Of a stretch of DNA of 64,000 bases, positions 26,456 through 34,472 are shown one piece after another. Source of the stretch: Halorussus rarus (lineage in GTDB: Archaea; Halobacteriota; Halobacteria; Halobacteriales; Haladaptataceae); contig NZ_QPMJ01000001.1 in the NCBI RefSeq assembly GCF_003369835.1, forward strand, positions 806,001 through 870,000, in the 5' to 3' direction. The notes beneath the pieces were generated by a model. The model saw only the letters and a list, made by a program, of their open reading frames with translations, had not been told where the DNA came from and ran no database searches. A program made the position numbers and the translations under genes. Every line of letters starts with the position of its first letter. Positions within the stretch are counted from its first letter, which is position 1.

Positions 26456-27139
26456 CTAATGAATGACTCTTTGCGCCTCCGTGAGAGTGATCGACTCTAT
26501 TCTTTCTCGTGGAATCTCCATTGTAAGACCGTTTTCGCTCGAAAGACGAAGCTTGGGCTCTCCCATTCCGGCTACTGACTCAATGGATTCCGCATAATAG
26601 ATCCTCTTACCAGTATCTGTCCAGCACTCAACAGCCAACTCACTCTCTTCTGTCCACTCACTCCATTCGCGTTCAACAAGGCTTTGCAGACATTCGTCAC
26701 ATACGTTCTCAACTTGATTTCGGGGATCTCCGTTTACCTCCTCTGGTTCAAATGAGATTTCATGATGTAGGGGTTTGCGATGGCAAATTGTTTTCAAGTC
26801 GGCTAGTGAGCTACCGTTCCCTCCTTGGTCTTTTGCCACGCAACCTCCTATACCCGTAACAATGTCCGTCATGGGATGGTTGCTACAACGTATTCCCAAA
26901 ACGTCCTCATCGTCAAGATCAATGTTCCTCTCATTGACTTTTTCTTTGCAGTATTTGCACGAGATGAATCCTTTGCTCGGGTTTTCTTTTACCTCAACAT
27001 GTTCTCCCTCAATCGGGAGTTGCCATTCGTCACATAGACTTCCCCAACCAAATCCCGTGCTCGGCGGCATGTGATTATCCATAAAGATGTGGGTACAACC
27101 TTCTTCAGTAGTCCAGTGATACATGGTTCGATGAATCAT
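26456..27139 (-). CDS. element protein of unknown function with CxxC motifs
   Basis: A 227-aa soluble protein. Possible metal ligands are CTHIFMDNHM near the N-terminus, CKYCKEK (about 61-67), CSNH (about 85-88) and CDECLQ (about 147-152). The C-terminal part (residues 165-227) is beta-rich and ends with SITLTEAQRVIH. The mix of Cys and His pairs suggests two zinc-binding knuckles. I do not recognise the family. ATG 27124 (MYHWTTEEG) is an alternative start. Composition is typical of the element. Confidence 0.6.
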   Translation of the reverse strand: MIHRTMYHWTTEEGCTHIFMDNHMPPSTGFGWGSLCDEWQLPIEGEHVEVKENPSKGFISCKYCKEKVNERNIDLDDEDVLGIRCSNHPMTDIVTGIGGCVAKDQGGNGSSLADLKTICHRKPLHHEISFEPEEVNGDPRNQVENVCDECLQSLVEREWSEWTEESELAVECWTDTGKRIYYAESIESVAGMGEPKLRLSSENGLTMEIPRERIESITLTEAQRVIH

Positions 27140-27555
27140 AGTCTGAAAACTGTAGAATGAACACTAATAGAAGTTATCATTCTTACGACTATCATATCAA
27201 CGACCGTGATCCCACCCCGATACTGCCCCGTGAAAACTATATTATTTAACTAACATCCCTTGCTCCACTGGTGGGGGTCCATTTCTCTCCCCGAGAGACA
27301 CGATTTTGGTGCCACAGTGTAGGATGAGGCCCTTCTTCGACAGACAAACTTCTACCTTCAGACGGAGATGGTTGCTTCACGACGCTCGCTCTCGTCGGCT
27401 CACGGGCATTACTCAACCCGACCGATGACAATATCTGGGTTTCCGCGTATAGATATATGGCGATCTCTATCTTCTCTCAGTTCTTGATTCCAGTATTAAA
27501 CAAACTGAAATAGAGAGATATTTACATCAAGCGAATAGAATGACCACGGAGAAAG
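27140..27555. other. 416-bp gap in the element, with a GC-richer island
   Basis: Positions 27246-27431 are less AT-rich than the surroundings and form a minus-strand open frame of 61 codons with two short hairpins. It may be the decayed 3' end of an IS200/IS605-type tnpB (see findings). The rest has no gene. The 27480-27545 part is the AT-rich promoter region of the next gene. Confidence 0.35.
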
Positions 27556-28416
27556 ATGGATGGGGAATCCGACAAGGATACTTTGTACGGTAGCTATGAT
27601 GATATTCGTTATTTGGTGAACTGGCAGCAGAATCAACATCATCATATCAAAAACCTCTCGTTAGCTCTCCTTGGCGGTGTTCTAACACTGTTGGCTATTT
27701 TAGTGTCCATCTGGGTAAATACGTCTAAGGTTATTTCCGTACCTATTCCGATTCTGGTTGATGTAAGAGCGGTTGCTAGAGACTCGATCTTCAGTTGGAT
27801 TGGGGTTTCATTCTTTTTTGCTTTTAACTATCTCCTCTGTCTATCGCTTATTTGCTTAGCGATAGTGGCAATACTCTATTCTTTATACAAATGGTATGAT
27901 ATAGCCGCCAGTCCGCCTTTGAAACCTCGTTTGTGGAAGAACGATATTGTTGTCTTAGAAGATATGAGTGTGTTAAATCACGACCAAATGGATATACCTA
28001 CTTTCCAAAATCACCTAAATGTTTCAGTAGTATCTAACCAGAATATAATCCGTACTAGTTGGCGGGATTTCAAAATGGCGCTAATAAGAGTACCCGCTAG
28101 CATTGTCATCGGTTTCACTGCAATCCAGATTCTTAACGAGCTATCAACAGTTGATTTGTGGGATTTAATTTTGTTTAACGCATCCTTAGTTATACCATCA
28201 TCCATTTCCGCAATTGTATTGAATGGTCTATTCTCTCCATCAGAAGATGAGGGGGGATACACATCGTTAGGTCAAGCACTCTTGCAAGAGGACGGTGGCC
28301 GGTTCCCAAATCAATTTACTCGTCTGGAGAAAGTTTTCGCAGTTGGAACTACTATCTTTTTATTTACTTCTGTAGCGATTTTGATTCTAGATTTGTGTGC
28401 GAGTTTGCTTCTTTAG
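27556..28416 (+). CDS. multi-pass membrane protein of the element
   Basis: A 286-aa protein with about five hydrophobic segments: residues about 34-56, 77-112, 178-198, 208-232 and 262-285. A 30-residue acidic N-terminus with YLVNWQQNQHHH precedes them. A soluble part of about 60 residues lies between segments two and three. No family is recognised. It has typical element codon use (AT-rich third positions). It could be a defence or exclusion membrane protein, but nothing in the sequence proves this. Confidence 0.65.
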   Translation: MDGESDKDTLYGSYDDIRYLVNWQQNQHHHIKNLSLALLGGVLTLLAILVSIWVNTSKVISVPIPILVDVRAVARDSIFSWIGVSFFFAFNYLLCLSLICLAIVAILYSLYKWYDIAASPPLKPRLWKNDIVVLEDMSVLNHDQMDIPTFQNHLNVSVVSNQNIIRTSWRDFKMALIRVPASIVIGFTAIQILNELSTVDLWDLILFNASLVIPSSISAIVLNGLFSPSEDEGGYTSLGQALLQEDGGRFPNQFTRLEKVFAVGTTIFLFTSVAILILDLCASLLL

Positions 28417-28619
28417 TCTAGCAACTGTTCACTCCCAATCTAAGGTGGTCTCGATGATTGCCCTCCTTCAAGAACTTCTTGCCACGATATTGATAGTCCA
28501 TAACAAAGATGCTCTCTACCCTTAGCGGGATTCATAGAATGGCCGTTTTACGGAGTAGGTTTTGTTGAGCTCATAGAGATGTGGCGGAGAACGGTCATAG
28601 GCCTCCAAGGTGATGAACA

Positions 28620-28862
28620 ATGCTAGCCAAATCATTCCCAGAATCAGTACTGTTCTACACTTGCACATACCAAGACGAAGAGACCCCGACGTGCCATCAC
28701 ACTAAGCCCGATTGCCGTCAACTCAAAGCCAACGAGATTTCAGAAGATGCGTTGGCTCGGAAGTTCATACCAGTGGCTACGATAGAAGGGAATGGTGAGA
28801 AACTCTGGTGGTGTCCCGTTTGCGCGGAAGAGTACTGTGAGGAATACGGCTATGGAAAGTGA
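28620..28862 (+). CDS. tandem Cys/His mini-protein, copy A
   Basis: An 80-aa protein. The motif is CHHTKPDCRQ (residues about 25-34), then LARKFIPVA, then GEKLWWCPVCAEEYCEEYGYGK at the C-terminus (cited by its parts CPVC and EEYGYGK). The two Cys/His groups can form one zinc knuckle. It is the first of three related frames. Its last 11 bp contain the start of copy B. Function unknown. Confidence 0.6.
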   Translation: MLAKSFPESVLFYTCTYQDEETPTCHHTKPDCRQLKANEISEDALARKFIPVATIEGNGEKLWWCPVCAEEYCEEYGYGK

Positions 28863-29109
28863 CGAAGCTGAAGATGAGGACATTGAGGAGATCGAATTCT
28901 GGGTGGTAGAGCCATGGGCATACTGGTATGCACCAAATTGCTTTCACACCATCCCCGACTGCCATCAGATAACGATAAAAGACATCCCACGCCGATATCT
29001 CGGACGGCAATTCGTCCCGAAGGAGATGTTAGAGAAGGTCGGTGAAGATTTGTGGTTCTGTGGGCGATGTGCGGACGAGTACTGTAAAGAATACGGCTAT
29101 GGAAAATGA
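28852..29109 (+). CDS. tandem Cys/His mini-protein, copy B
   Basis: An 85-aa paralogue of the preceding gene, with the same framework: CFHTIPDCHQ (copy A CHHTKPDCRQ), LGRQFVPKE (LARKFIPVA), GEDLWFCGRCADEYC, and the identical ending EYGYGK. An acidic N-terminus (ESDEAEDEDIEEIEFW) is added. Its ATG lies within the final codons of copy A (11-bp overlap, in a different frame), so termination and reinitiation may couple their translation. Function unknown; zinc binding is likely. Confidence 0.62.
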   Translation: MESDEAEDEDIEEIEFWVVEPWAYWYAPNCFHTIPDCHQITIKDIPRRYLGRQFVPKEMLEKVGEDLWFCGRCADEYCKEYGYGK

Positions 29110-29170
29110 GGTAGCTGGTAGTGAGGGCATTGAGGAAGTAGAGTCTTGGCTGGTACGGAGCTACTCCTAA
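29099..29170 (+). pseudogene. truncated third copy of the Cys/His mini-protein
   Basis: A 23-codon frame that begins inside the end of copy B with the same 11-bp overlap. Its product starts MENEVAGSEGIEEVESWLV, clearly related to the start of copy B (ESDEAEDEDIEEIEFWVV), and then stops after RSYS. The zinc motifs are lost, so it is a decaying third unit or a very short peptide. Confidence 0.55.
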
Positions 29171-29216
29171 ACATAACCAACACTGTTATCGCAACTGAAT
29201 ATTTGATGTTTGTCTA

Positions 29217-29579
29217 ATGCCGCTTGCGGACCCCGAGACAACGTGGTATTGCCCAGAATGCAGACAAAACGAAGTATATCAAGAAATCAGTCCCGACACT
29301 GCCCACGAAATTGAAGGAACAAAATGGAGATGTGAACCGTATTCATGCAATCTGTGTTATTACCATGTTCGTGGCGCGAATTGGGGTGGTGTTGAGGGCT
29401 TTAATACATGGGGGGGGAGGATGGTACTAACGCCAAACTGGGGTAGTTGTGGGAACTGTACATCGGACTCAGTAGTTTGTATACAATGGGCGGATGATAG
29501 TACGGGATCGATGTATTGTAAGGACTGTCTCCCCAATAAATATATGACCGTGTATAGTCATCTTGAAGAATGCAAATAG
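29217..29579 (+). CDS. Cys-rich zinc-binding protein of the element
   Basis: A 120-aa protein with four or five Cys pairs: CPEC (residue 12), CNLC (about 44), CGNC (about 78), CKDC (about 99) and C119. Aromatic glycine-rich stretches such as ANWGGVEGFNTWGGR lie between them. It should bind two zinc ions. The family is unknown. It ends just before the point where the convergent integrase frame loses similarity, so its acquisition or a deletion here may have truncated the integrase. Confidence 0.6.
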   Translation: MPLADPETTWYCPECRQNEVYQEISPDTAHEIEGTKWRCEPYSCNLCYYHVRGANWGGVEGFNTWGGRMVLTPNWGSCGNCTSDSVVCIQWADDSTGSMYCKDCLPNKYMTVYSHLEECK

Positions 29580-30375
29580 GGATGAAGGTACGCTGTTGAA
29601 GACTAACCGTCCAGTGCTCATTGTTCTTCGCAGCTTGGTCGGCGGGAACACGCAAAACGGCATTGTCCGTGTCAACCCATTGAACTTGTGCTCGTTTTAC
29701 CTCAATAGGACGGAGACCAGCATCCAGTGACGTCCATACCAACGAGGGTATCTTGAAGCCATTAGCCCGTTCAAAATCACTCTTCGCGATTTCGGACATA
29801 GGTTTGCGGAAACGTCTCGCCAAGTATCGTTTCCACTTATCTCGATCTGTTGGGGATAGAGAGTTATAGTGCGGAACACTCCCGTATTCTAAGGCTACTT
29901 CACGTATCTGTTGACGTTCTTCTCGACTTAGGAAGTCACGGGGCTGTGTCGCTCCACGACTATCACTAATCGACAATTCTGGTTCCCATCTGTCCTCGTC
30001 GTATTCCCATGACCGCCAACGGAATAGCATTTTGAGGGTCTTTTGGATGTTCGTCTTGTAGCTGGCACTTCTATCCCCATAGACTAACTCCCTCATGTAG
30101 GCGTCAGCATCGTCGTGAGTAACTTCGGTAGTGTAACCACCCTCACTCCATTTCCACCGATAGAACTTGTCACAGTCATCAGCACGGCGTCGTGCTGTAT
30201 GATAGGCGTATCCCTCAGCAGAAGAAGGATCTTTGCCCAGATTTAGCATCCATCGAATCAACTTTTCTCGGTGATCACGGTAGTCAATGAGTTGCCGTTG
30301 GTTGAGTACCTCCCTTGCTTGTTCTGTGATAAGGGAGATACCTTTTACTTCTGTGGTCAAATCGCCATCAGTCAT
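29401..30375 (-). pseudogene. tyrosine recombinase (integrase), C-terminally truncated
   Basis: The frame starts MTDGDLTTEVKG and shows a core-binding domain (residues about 20-120) and the start of the catalytic domain with arginine I in TSLDAGLRPIEVKRA (R222). Similarity continues to WTVSLQQRT, at about 29587. After that the frame runs antisense through the Cys-rich gene and ends at 29401. The HxxR box and the catalytic tyrosine are absent, so it cannot cut DNA alone. It lies next to the right repeat, the normal place for an integrase. An ATG at 30393 would add six residues. Confidence 0.82.
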
Positions 30376-30530
30376 AGAGGGTACACCCCTCATAAGAATG
30401 ACTGTTAGTCGGATTCGCTATACGTCGTAGGGGTGACGGATTTCGGTGAATCTGGATAGCCTTGCACATGGGTTTGTCTTGCCATTGTGAAGGCCAGAAA
30501 ACTACCAGCAGTGGTCTGGATGGACGATTG

Positions 30531-30644
30531 TTTGAACCCGCGACAGCTTGGTCCGAAGCCAAGTACTCTGTCCAGACTGAGCTAAGCGCCCTCATCGGGT
30601 CGTACTGGTCCGCCCGGTTTAAACACCGCGGTTTCGGCCGAGCG
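30531..30644. repeat. right direct repeat: truncated tRNA-Arg with original promoter
   Basis: A 114-bp repeat of 24762-24875. It holds the first 61 nt of tRNA-Arg on the minus strand (5' end at 30591) and the upstream region with GTTTAAAC. The T-arm end and 3' acceptor strand are missing, so the transcript would be a non-functional tRNA fragment. This is probably the original host promoter side. Confidence 0.87.
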
Positions 30645-30664
30645 CGCGCGGTCGTCCCGGAGCC

Positions 30665-30838
30665 TCACCCGGAAACGACGCCGTCCCAGTCGATGCGGTC
30701 GATGGTACAACCGCCGCAGTCGGGACACGTCTGGCGGTCGAGCGTGAACGTGGTGCCGCACGTCTTGCACTCGTACGTCTCGTCCGACTCGTCGCCGGTA
30801 GCGCGGACGACACGTGCGATTTTATCGGTGAGACTCAT
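30665..30838 (-). CDS. small zinc-ribbon protein
   Basis: A 57-aa protein starting MSLTDKIARVVRATG, with a classic zinc ribbon CKTCGTTF...CPDCGG (two CxxC groups 16 residues apart). Related small proteins are common in haloarchaea; they may act in nucleic acid or protein binding, but the function is unknown. ATG 30838 is chosen over the longer frame starting at 30895 because the extension has no zinc-ribbon relatives that I recognise. Confidence 0.72.
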   Translation of the reverse strand: MSLTDKIARVVRATGDESDETYECKTCGTTFTLDRQTCPDCGGCTIDRIDWDGVVSG

Positions 30839-30982
30839 GCGTACTGTACCGCCACGGAGAAGCGTTTCTACGAACTGAGTTAAGACGTTTTCCATTCGAC
30901 GAGGCGCGAAAGGAACGAAGAGCGCCTGAGCACGCAGAAATATCGCCGTTGTAGCGTGCCGAAATCGCAGTGCTGCCGGCCG

Positions 30983-32326
30983 CTACCGTCGCTGTGGCGA
31001 CAGCGCCAGGTGGTCGGTCGCGCCGTCGGTCAGATCGCCCGGATGCGCCGAGATGTCGTTTCGCTCGGCCAGCAGCGCGCCCAGGTACCGCCGAATCAGC
31101 GCAGCGTCCGCGGAGTCAAGTCGGTCGAAGGCGTCGGGGCCGAGCGTGCGCCGGAGGTGCAGCCGAGCGGTCGAGATGTCCGCGGCGGCCTTCCGGCCCT
31201 CTGCTTCGCCCCGGTCGCGCCCGCCCGCCCGATCTCCTGCGACGGCTCCGTCTCCCGCGTCGGCCAGCTCCCGCAAGCGGAGCCACGTCCGGACGGTGGC
31301 AATCAGGTAGCGCTCGGCCCGCCGCTCTGGGTCGGCAAGCCACGGAATCGTCGCGAGGTAGCTCGCGGCGTGCGAGTCGGCGACGGCGGCGTTCTCGCGG
31401 ATCCACTCCCGGACCGCCGACTCCGACGCGTCCGCGTCCAGCGCGTCGACCGCTCGCTCGCAGACGTCGGCCTCCTCGTCGGCGATCCGGTGGAAGGCGT
31501 CGCCGACCACGACGGCGTCGGCGCCGGCGTCGAGCATCGCCGCGGCGTGTTCGCGCGAGTCGAGCCCGCCGCCGTACCAGAGCCGCGACCACGTCAGTCC
31601 GTCGGCAATCGCCGCGAGCGTCTCGGCGGCCTCCTCGCCGCCGTAGGTGCCCGAGTACTCGAGGTAGACGAGCTCGCTCTCGAGGTGGCGCTCGGCCGCC
31701 ATGGCCCGCTGCTTGGCCTCCCGGGGCGACAGCAGGTCGGCCTCGGTGACGTTGGCCTCGCGGGCCGCCGCGCTGTCGGGGTTCTGGATGATGTACGCCT
31801 CGAACACCGCGTCGGCGAGCAGCCACGAGGTGGCGAGGTCGGCGAGCCCGTCGGCCGCGAACCCCGGGAGCCACGGGAGCGCGTCGGCGAGCAGGTCCGG
31901 CACGAGCTCCTCGCGGATGTACTCGGTGCCCGCGCCGAGCTGGCCGACCAGCGACTCCGAGTCGCCGTTCAGCACCTCCGGGATGGCCAGCAGGTCGGCC
32001 CGCTCGCGGGTCCGGGGCGTGACGTGGCGCGGGCCGCTGGGCTCGTGGAAGACGGGAACCGACGCGGGCGCGAGCAGGTCGAACGTCTGCTCGGTGTTGC
32101 GGGCGGTGACGTCGGCCGACCCGCCGACCGACACCGCGCTGGTGTGGCGGAGGTAGAGGGGGTACAGCAGCGGGAGCTTCTTGGCGTCCTCCGGGTCGAC
32201 CTTGGTGACGTGGGTCCAGTCGGCCGGGACCGGGTTCGTGTCGACGGGCAGCACGGTTCGCGCGGCCAGCGAGGCGCCGCGCCCGGCGCGACCGAGCAGG
32301 CGCGCGGCGCCGTCCAGACTCGTCAT
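30983..32326 (-). CDS. GGGP/heptaprenylglyceryl phosphate synthase (PcrB)-like protein, extended
   Basis: A 447-aa protein with a TIM-barrel resembling geranylgeranylglyceryl phosphate synthase: HVTKVDPEDAKKL (residues about 38-50), SVGGSADVT, LLAIPEVLNGD, LVYLEYSGTYGG, LWYGGGLDSREHA and GADAVVVGDAF near residue 275. Such enzymes couple glycerol-1-phosphate to a prenyl diphosphate, the first step of archaeal lipid synthesis. About 160 residues follow the barrel, mostly helical and unlike known GGGPS, and the whole is nearly twice the usual 230-250 aa. Its ATG (32326) has a TATA-like TTTTATC about 34 bp upstream. It may not be the main lipid enzyme of the cell. Confidence 0.72.
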   Translation of the reverse strand: MTSLDGAARLLGRAGRGASLAARTVLPVDTNPVPADWTHVTKVDPEDAKKLPLLYPLYLRHTSAVSVGGSADVTARNTEQTFDLLAPASVPVFHEPSGPRHVTPRTRERADLLAIPEVLNGDSESLVGQLGAGTEYIREELVPDLLADALPWLPGFAADGLADLATSWLLADAVFEAYIIQNPDSAAAREANVTEADLLSPREAKQRAMAAERHLESELVYLEYSGTYGGEEAAETLAAIADGLTWSRLWYGGGLDSREHAAAMLDAGADAVVVGDAFHRIADEEADVCERAVDALDADASESAVREWIRENAAVADSHAASYLATIPWLADPERRAERYLIATVRTWLRLRELADAGDGAVAGDRAGGRDRGEAEGRKAAADISTARLHLRRTLGPDAFDRLDSADAALIRRYLGALLAERNDISAHPGDLTDGATDHLALSPQRR

Positions 32327-32442
32327 ACATCCCACAACCCCACGTCAGAGAGATAAAACGCTCGCTTCCGCGGGCGAGTCCCGACGCCCCGGCGGTCGGT
32401 TCCACAACCCTGATATACCGCGCCGGGCGACTCTCCGACCAC

Positions 32443-33558
32443 ATGGGTAGCGTTCGGTCACGGATTCCGGCGGCGGCGCGAGCCCTGGCGACCCACCTCG
32501 CCGAGACCCGCGACCCGTGGGTGGTCGCGATGGTGTTGCTCCGCAACGAGGCGGAGGCCGAGATCGAGTCGATGACCGAGCGCCTCTTCCTGAGCGTCGA
32601 GCGCAGCCTCCAGGACGCCCGGGAGGCCGGCGAACTCGAGGCGGTTCCCGGGGCCGAGGACGAGCCCGCCCGGTTCGACTACGACACCCGGCTCGTCCTG
32701 CCGGCGATGCTGACGCTCGGGCGCATCCACGTCGAGGCGGGCGACGTCCCGTTGCTTCGGGTCGGCTCGGACGTCGATTACGAGTTCATCGCCCGCGGGC
32801 GCGAGACCACCCGGAACGTCGTCCGGGCGCTGCTCGACGGCGACATGCGCGACGCCATCAACGACGACGAGTACGAGGACTTCGACACCAACCTGCGGCC
32901 GCGAGAGCGCGTCGCCGAACTCGCCCAGCGGCACCTCCAGGACGGCGTCGAGACCTGGTTCGAGACAGAGGAGACCCCCGACGCGGTCCGGGAGGCATAC
33001 GAGCACGCGGTCGGCCTCTCCGAGCGCCACCAGGACGAGGACGAGCAGTTCCGGGAGCTCCTCGACCGGTTCCACGCCGCCGAGGGCGCCGACCAGCGCG
33101 AGGCGGCCGCAGACGCCATCCGCGAGCGGTACAAGTTCGCCGAGGCCGAGGACGCTGATCTCTTCGAGGAGGCGGCCGACCTCCCGTACTTCGCCACCCA
33201 GTACGCCCGGGTCGGCGTCCTCTACGAGGACATGCTCAACATGTACGAGGCCGACCTCGGCCTGGACCTCGGCGAGGGGTTCAAGCGCGCCATCGTGCTG
33301 ATGGTGCTTGGCGCGCAGGTCGGCCTCGACGACACCGACGACTACCCCGAGGACAGGCGGACCCAGCTCACGCCGGTGACCGCCGAGTTCAACCTCGCCG
33401 AAAACCGGGCGGCGGGCGTCTCCCGCGTCCGGCGCATCGTCGAGGCGTACCTCGACCGGGCCGACGCCTGCGCCGACGCCGACGACCACCTCACCCGCAT
33501 CGCGGTCGAGTACATCCGCCAGCAGTCGGTCGACCGCATCGAGGCGATGCGGCCGTGA
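32443..33558 (+). CDS. conserved helical protein with Asp-rich DDTDD motif
   Basis: A 371-aa soluble acidic protein, nearly all helix. No named family is recognised. Near residue 304 it has VGLDDTDDYPEDRR, which resembles the Asp-rich metal/diphosphate site (DDxxD) of isoprenoid synthases and cyclases. A second candidate acidic cluster is NDDEYEDFDTN (about 143-153). It is divergent from the GGGPS-like gene across 116 bp, and the pair may share regulation. A prenyl-diphosphate enzyme role is a hypothesis from the motif and neighbour only. Confidence 0.65.
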   Translation: MGSVRSRIPAAARALATHLAETRDPWVVAMVLLRNEAEAEIESMTERLFLSVERSLQDAREAGELEAVPGAEDEPARFDYDTRLVLPAMLTLGRIHVEAGDVPLLRVGSDVDYEFIARGRETTRNVVRALLDGDMRDAINDDEYEDFDTNLRPRERVAELAQRHLQDGVETWFETEETPDAVREAYEHAVGLSERHQDEDEQFRELLDRFHAAEGADQREAAADAIRERYKFAEAEDADLFEEAADLPYFATQYARVGVLYEDMLNMYEADLGLDLGEGFKRAIVLMVLGAQVGLDDTDDYPEDRRTQLTPVTAEFNLAENRAAGVSRVRRIVEAYLDRADACADADDHLTRIAVEYIRQQSVDRIEAMRP

Positions 33559-33704
33559 GGAACTGCGGGCCCGGCCGGCGTACCACTCGCCCGATAGTAA
33601 TCAAAAAGAATATAAGCGGAACAGGATACTTTATTGCCAGACGATACCGGGGCCGGGACCGGCCGGGTCCCGCCCCGGACCCCGCTGCACCGAACTGAAC
33701 TGCC

Positions 33705-34361
33705 ATGTACGGACTGGGTGAGGTCTGTCCGGGGGTCGAGGTCGAGCCGGGGACGAACCTCCTGGTGACCGGGCCGCCGATGACGGGCAAACGACCGCTC
33801 TCGCTGGAGATTCTCGCGCACGGGAGTCGTCGCGGCGACGGCTCCATCGTCGTCACGACCAAGGACGGCGGCGGGGACGTCCTCGAGCGCCTGCGAGGGC
33901 GGGTCGGCGACGGCGACTCCGGTCCGGTCGGCATCGTGGACTGCGTCTCCAAGCAGCAGGGGGTGGCTCCCGCGGACACCGACGAGATAACCTACGTCTC
34001 CTCGCCGGAGGACATGACCGGCATCGGTATCCAGCTCTCGGAGCTCCTCAGGACGTTCTACGAGGACGCCGGCGTCGAGCGCAACCGCATCCTGCTCCAC
34101 TCGCTGTCGACGCTGCTGATGTACTCGAACCTCCAGACCGTCTTCCGGTTCCTCCACGTTTTCACCGGCCGGGTCCAGAGCGCCGACGCGCTGGGCGTGT
34201 TCGTCATCGACGAGACGGCCCACGACCGCCAGACGATGAGCACCCTCAAGCAGCTGTTCGACGGCCAGATCCAGGTCCGGGGCGCCGACGGCGGCGGGTC
34301 GGAGCTCCGGGTCCGCGGCGTCGGCGCGGACTCCGACTGGCGGCCATTCTCGCCGGACTGA
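33705..34361 (+). CDS. RecA-fold (RAD55/KaiC-like) regulatory protein
   Basis: A 218-aa protein with the haloarchaeal RAD55/KaiC-like pattern (DUF7504-type): a start VCPGVEVEPGTNLLVTGPPMTGK (cited by GPPMTGK, residues about 23-29), GSIVVTTKDG, VGIVDCVSK, VSSPEDMTGIGIQLSELL, RILLHSLSTLLMYSN and VFVIDETAHD. The Walker A lysine is present, but the following Thr/Ser is replaced by Arg (GKRP), so ATP hydrolysis may be lost. Members of this group are presumed signalling or regulatory proteins. Confidence 0.75.
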   Translation: MYGLGEVCPGVEVEPGTNLLVTGPPMTGKRPLSLEILAHGSRRGDGSIVVTTKDGGGDVLERLRGRVGDGDSGPVGIVDCVSKQQGVAPADTDEITYVSSPEDMTGIGIQLSELLRTFYEDAGVERNRILLHSLSTLLMYSNLQTVFRFLHVFTGRVQSADALGVFVIDETAHDRQTMSTLKQLFDGQIQVRGADGGGSELRVRGVGADSDWRPFSPD

Positions 34362-34472
34362 GCGCGGCCGAATCGCCTGTTCGCCGGAGGACGATGCTGC
34401 CCTCGGTCGGTTTGCTCGCCCAGGACTGCCGAAAGCACAACGCTGATTGGAGCGGGCCATCACCTCCAATCA

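Larger units (their letters stand above)
24762..30644. mobile_element. 5.8-kb integrated element in tRNA-Arg
   Basis: The block between the two 114-bp direct repeats (offset 5769 bp) is clearly more AT-rich than the flanks, with a different codon style. It encodes small Cys-rich proteins, a membrane protein and a tyrosine recombinase fragment next to the right repeat. Integration reconstructed a complete tRNA on the left from the element's copy of the 5' part plus the host 3' part, and left a truncated tRNA on the right. The integrase lacks its catalytic end, so the element is probably fixed. No replication protein is recognised. It may be a decayed plasmid, provirus or satellite. Confidence 0.88.
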
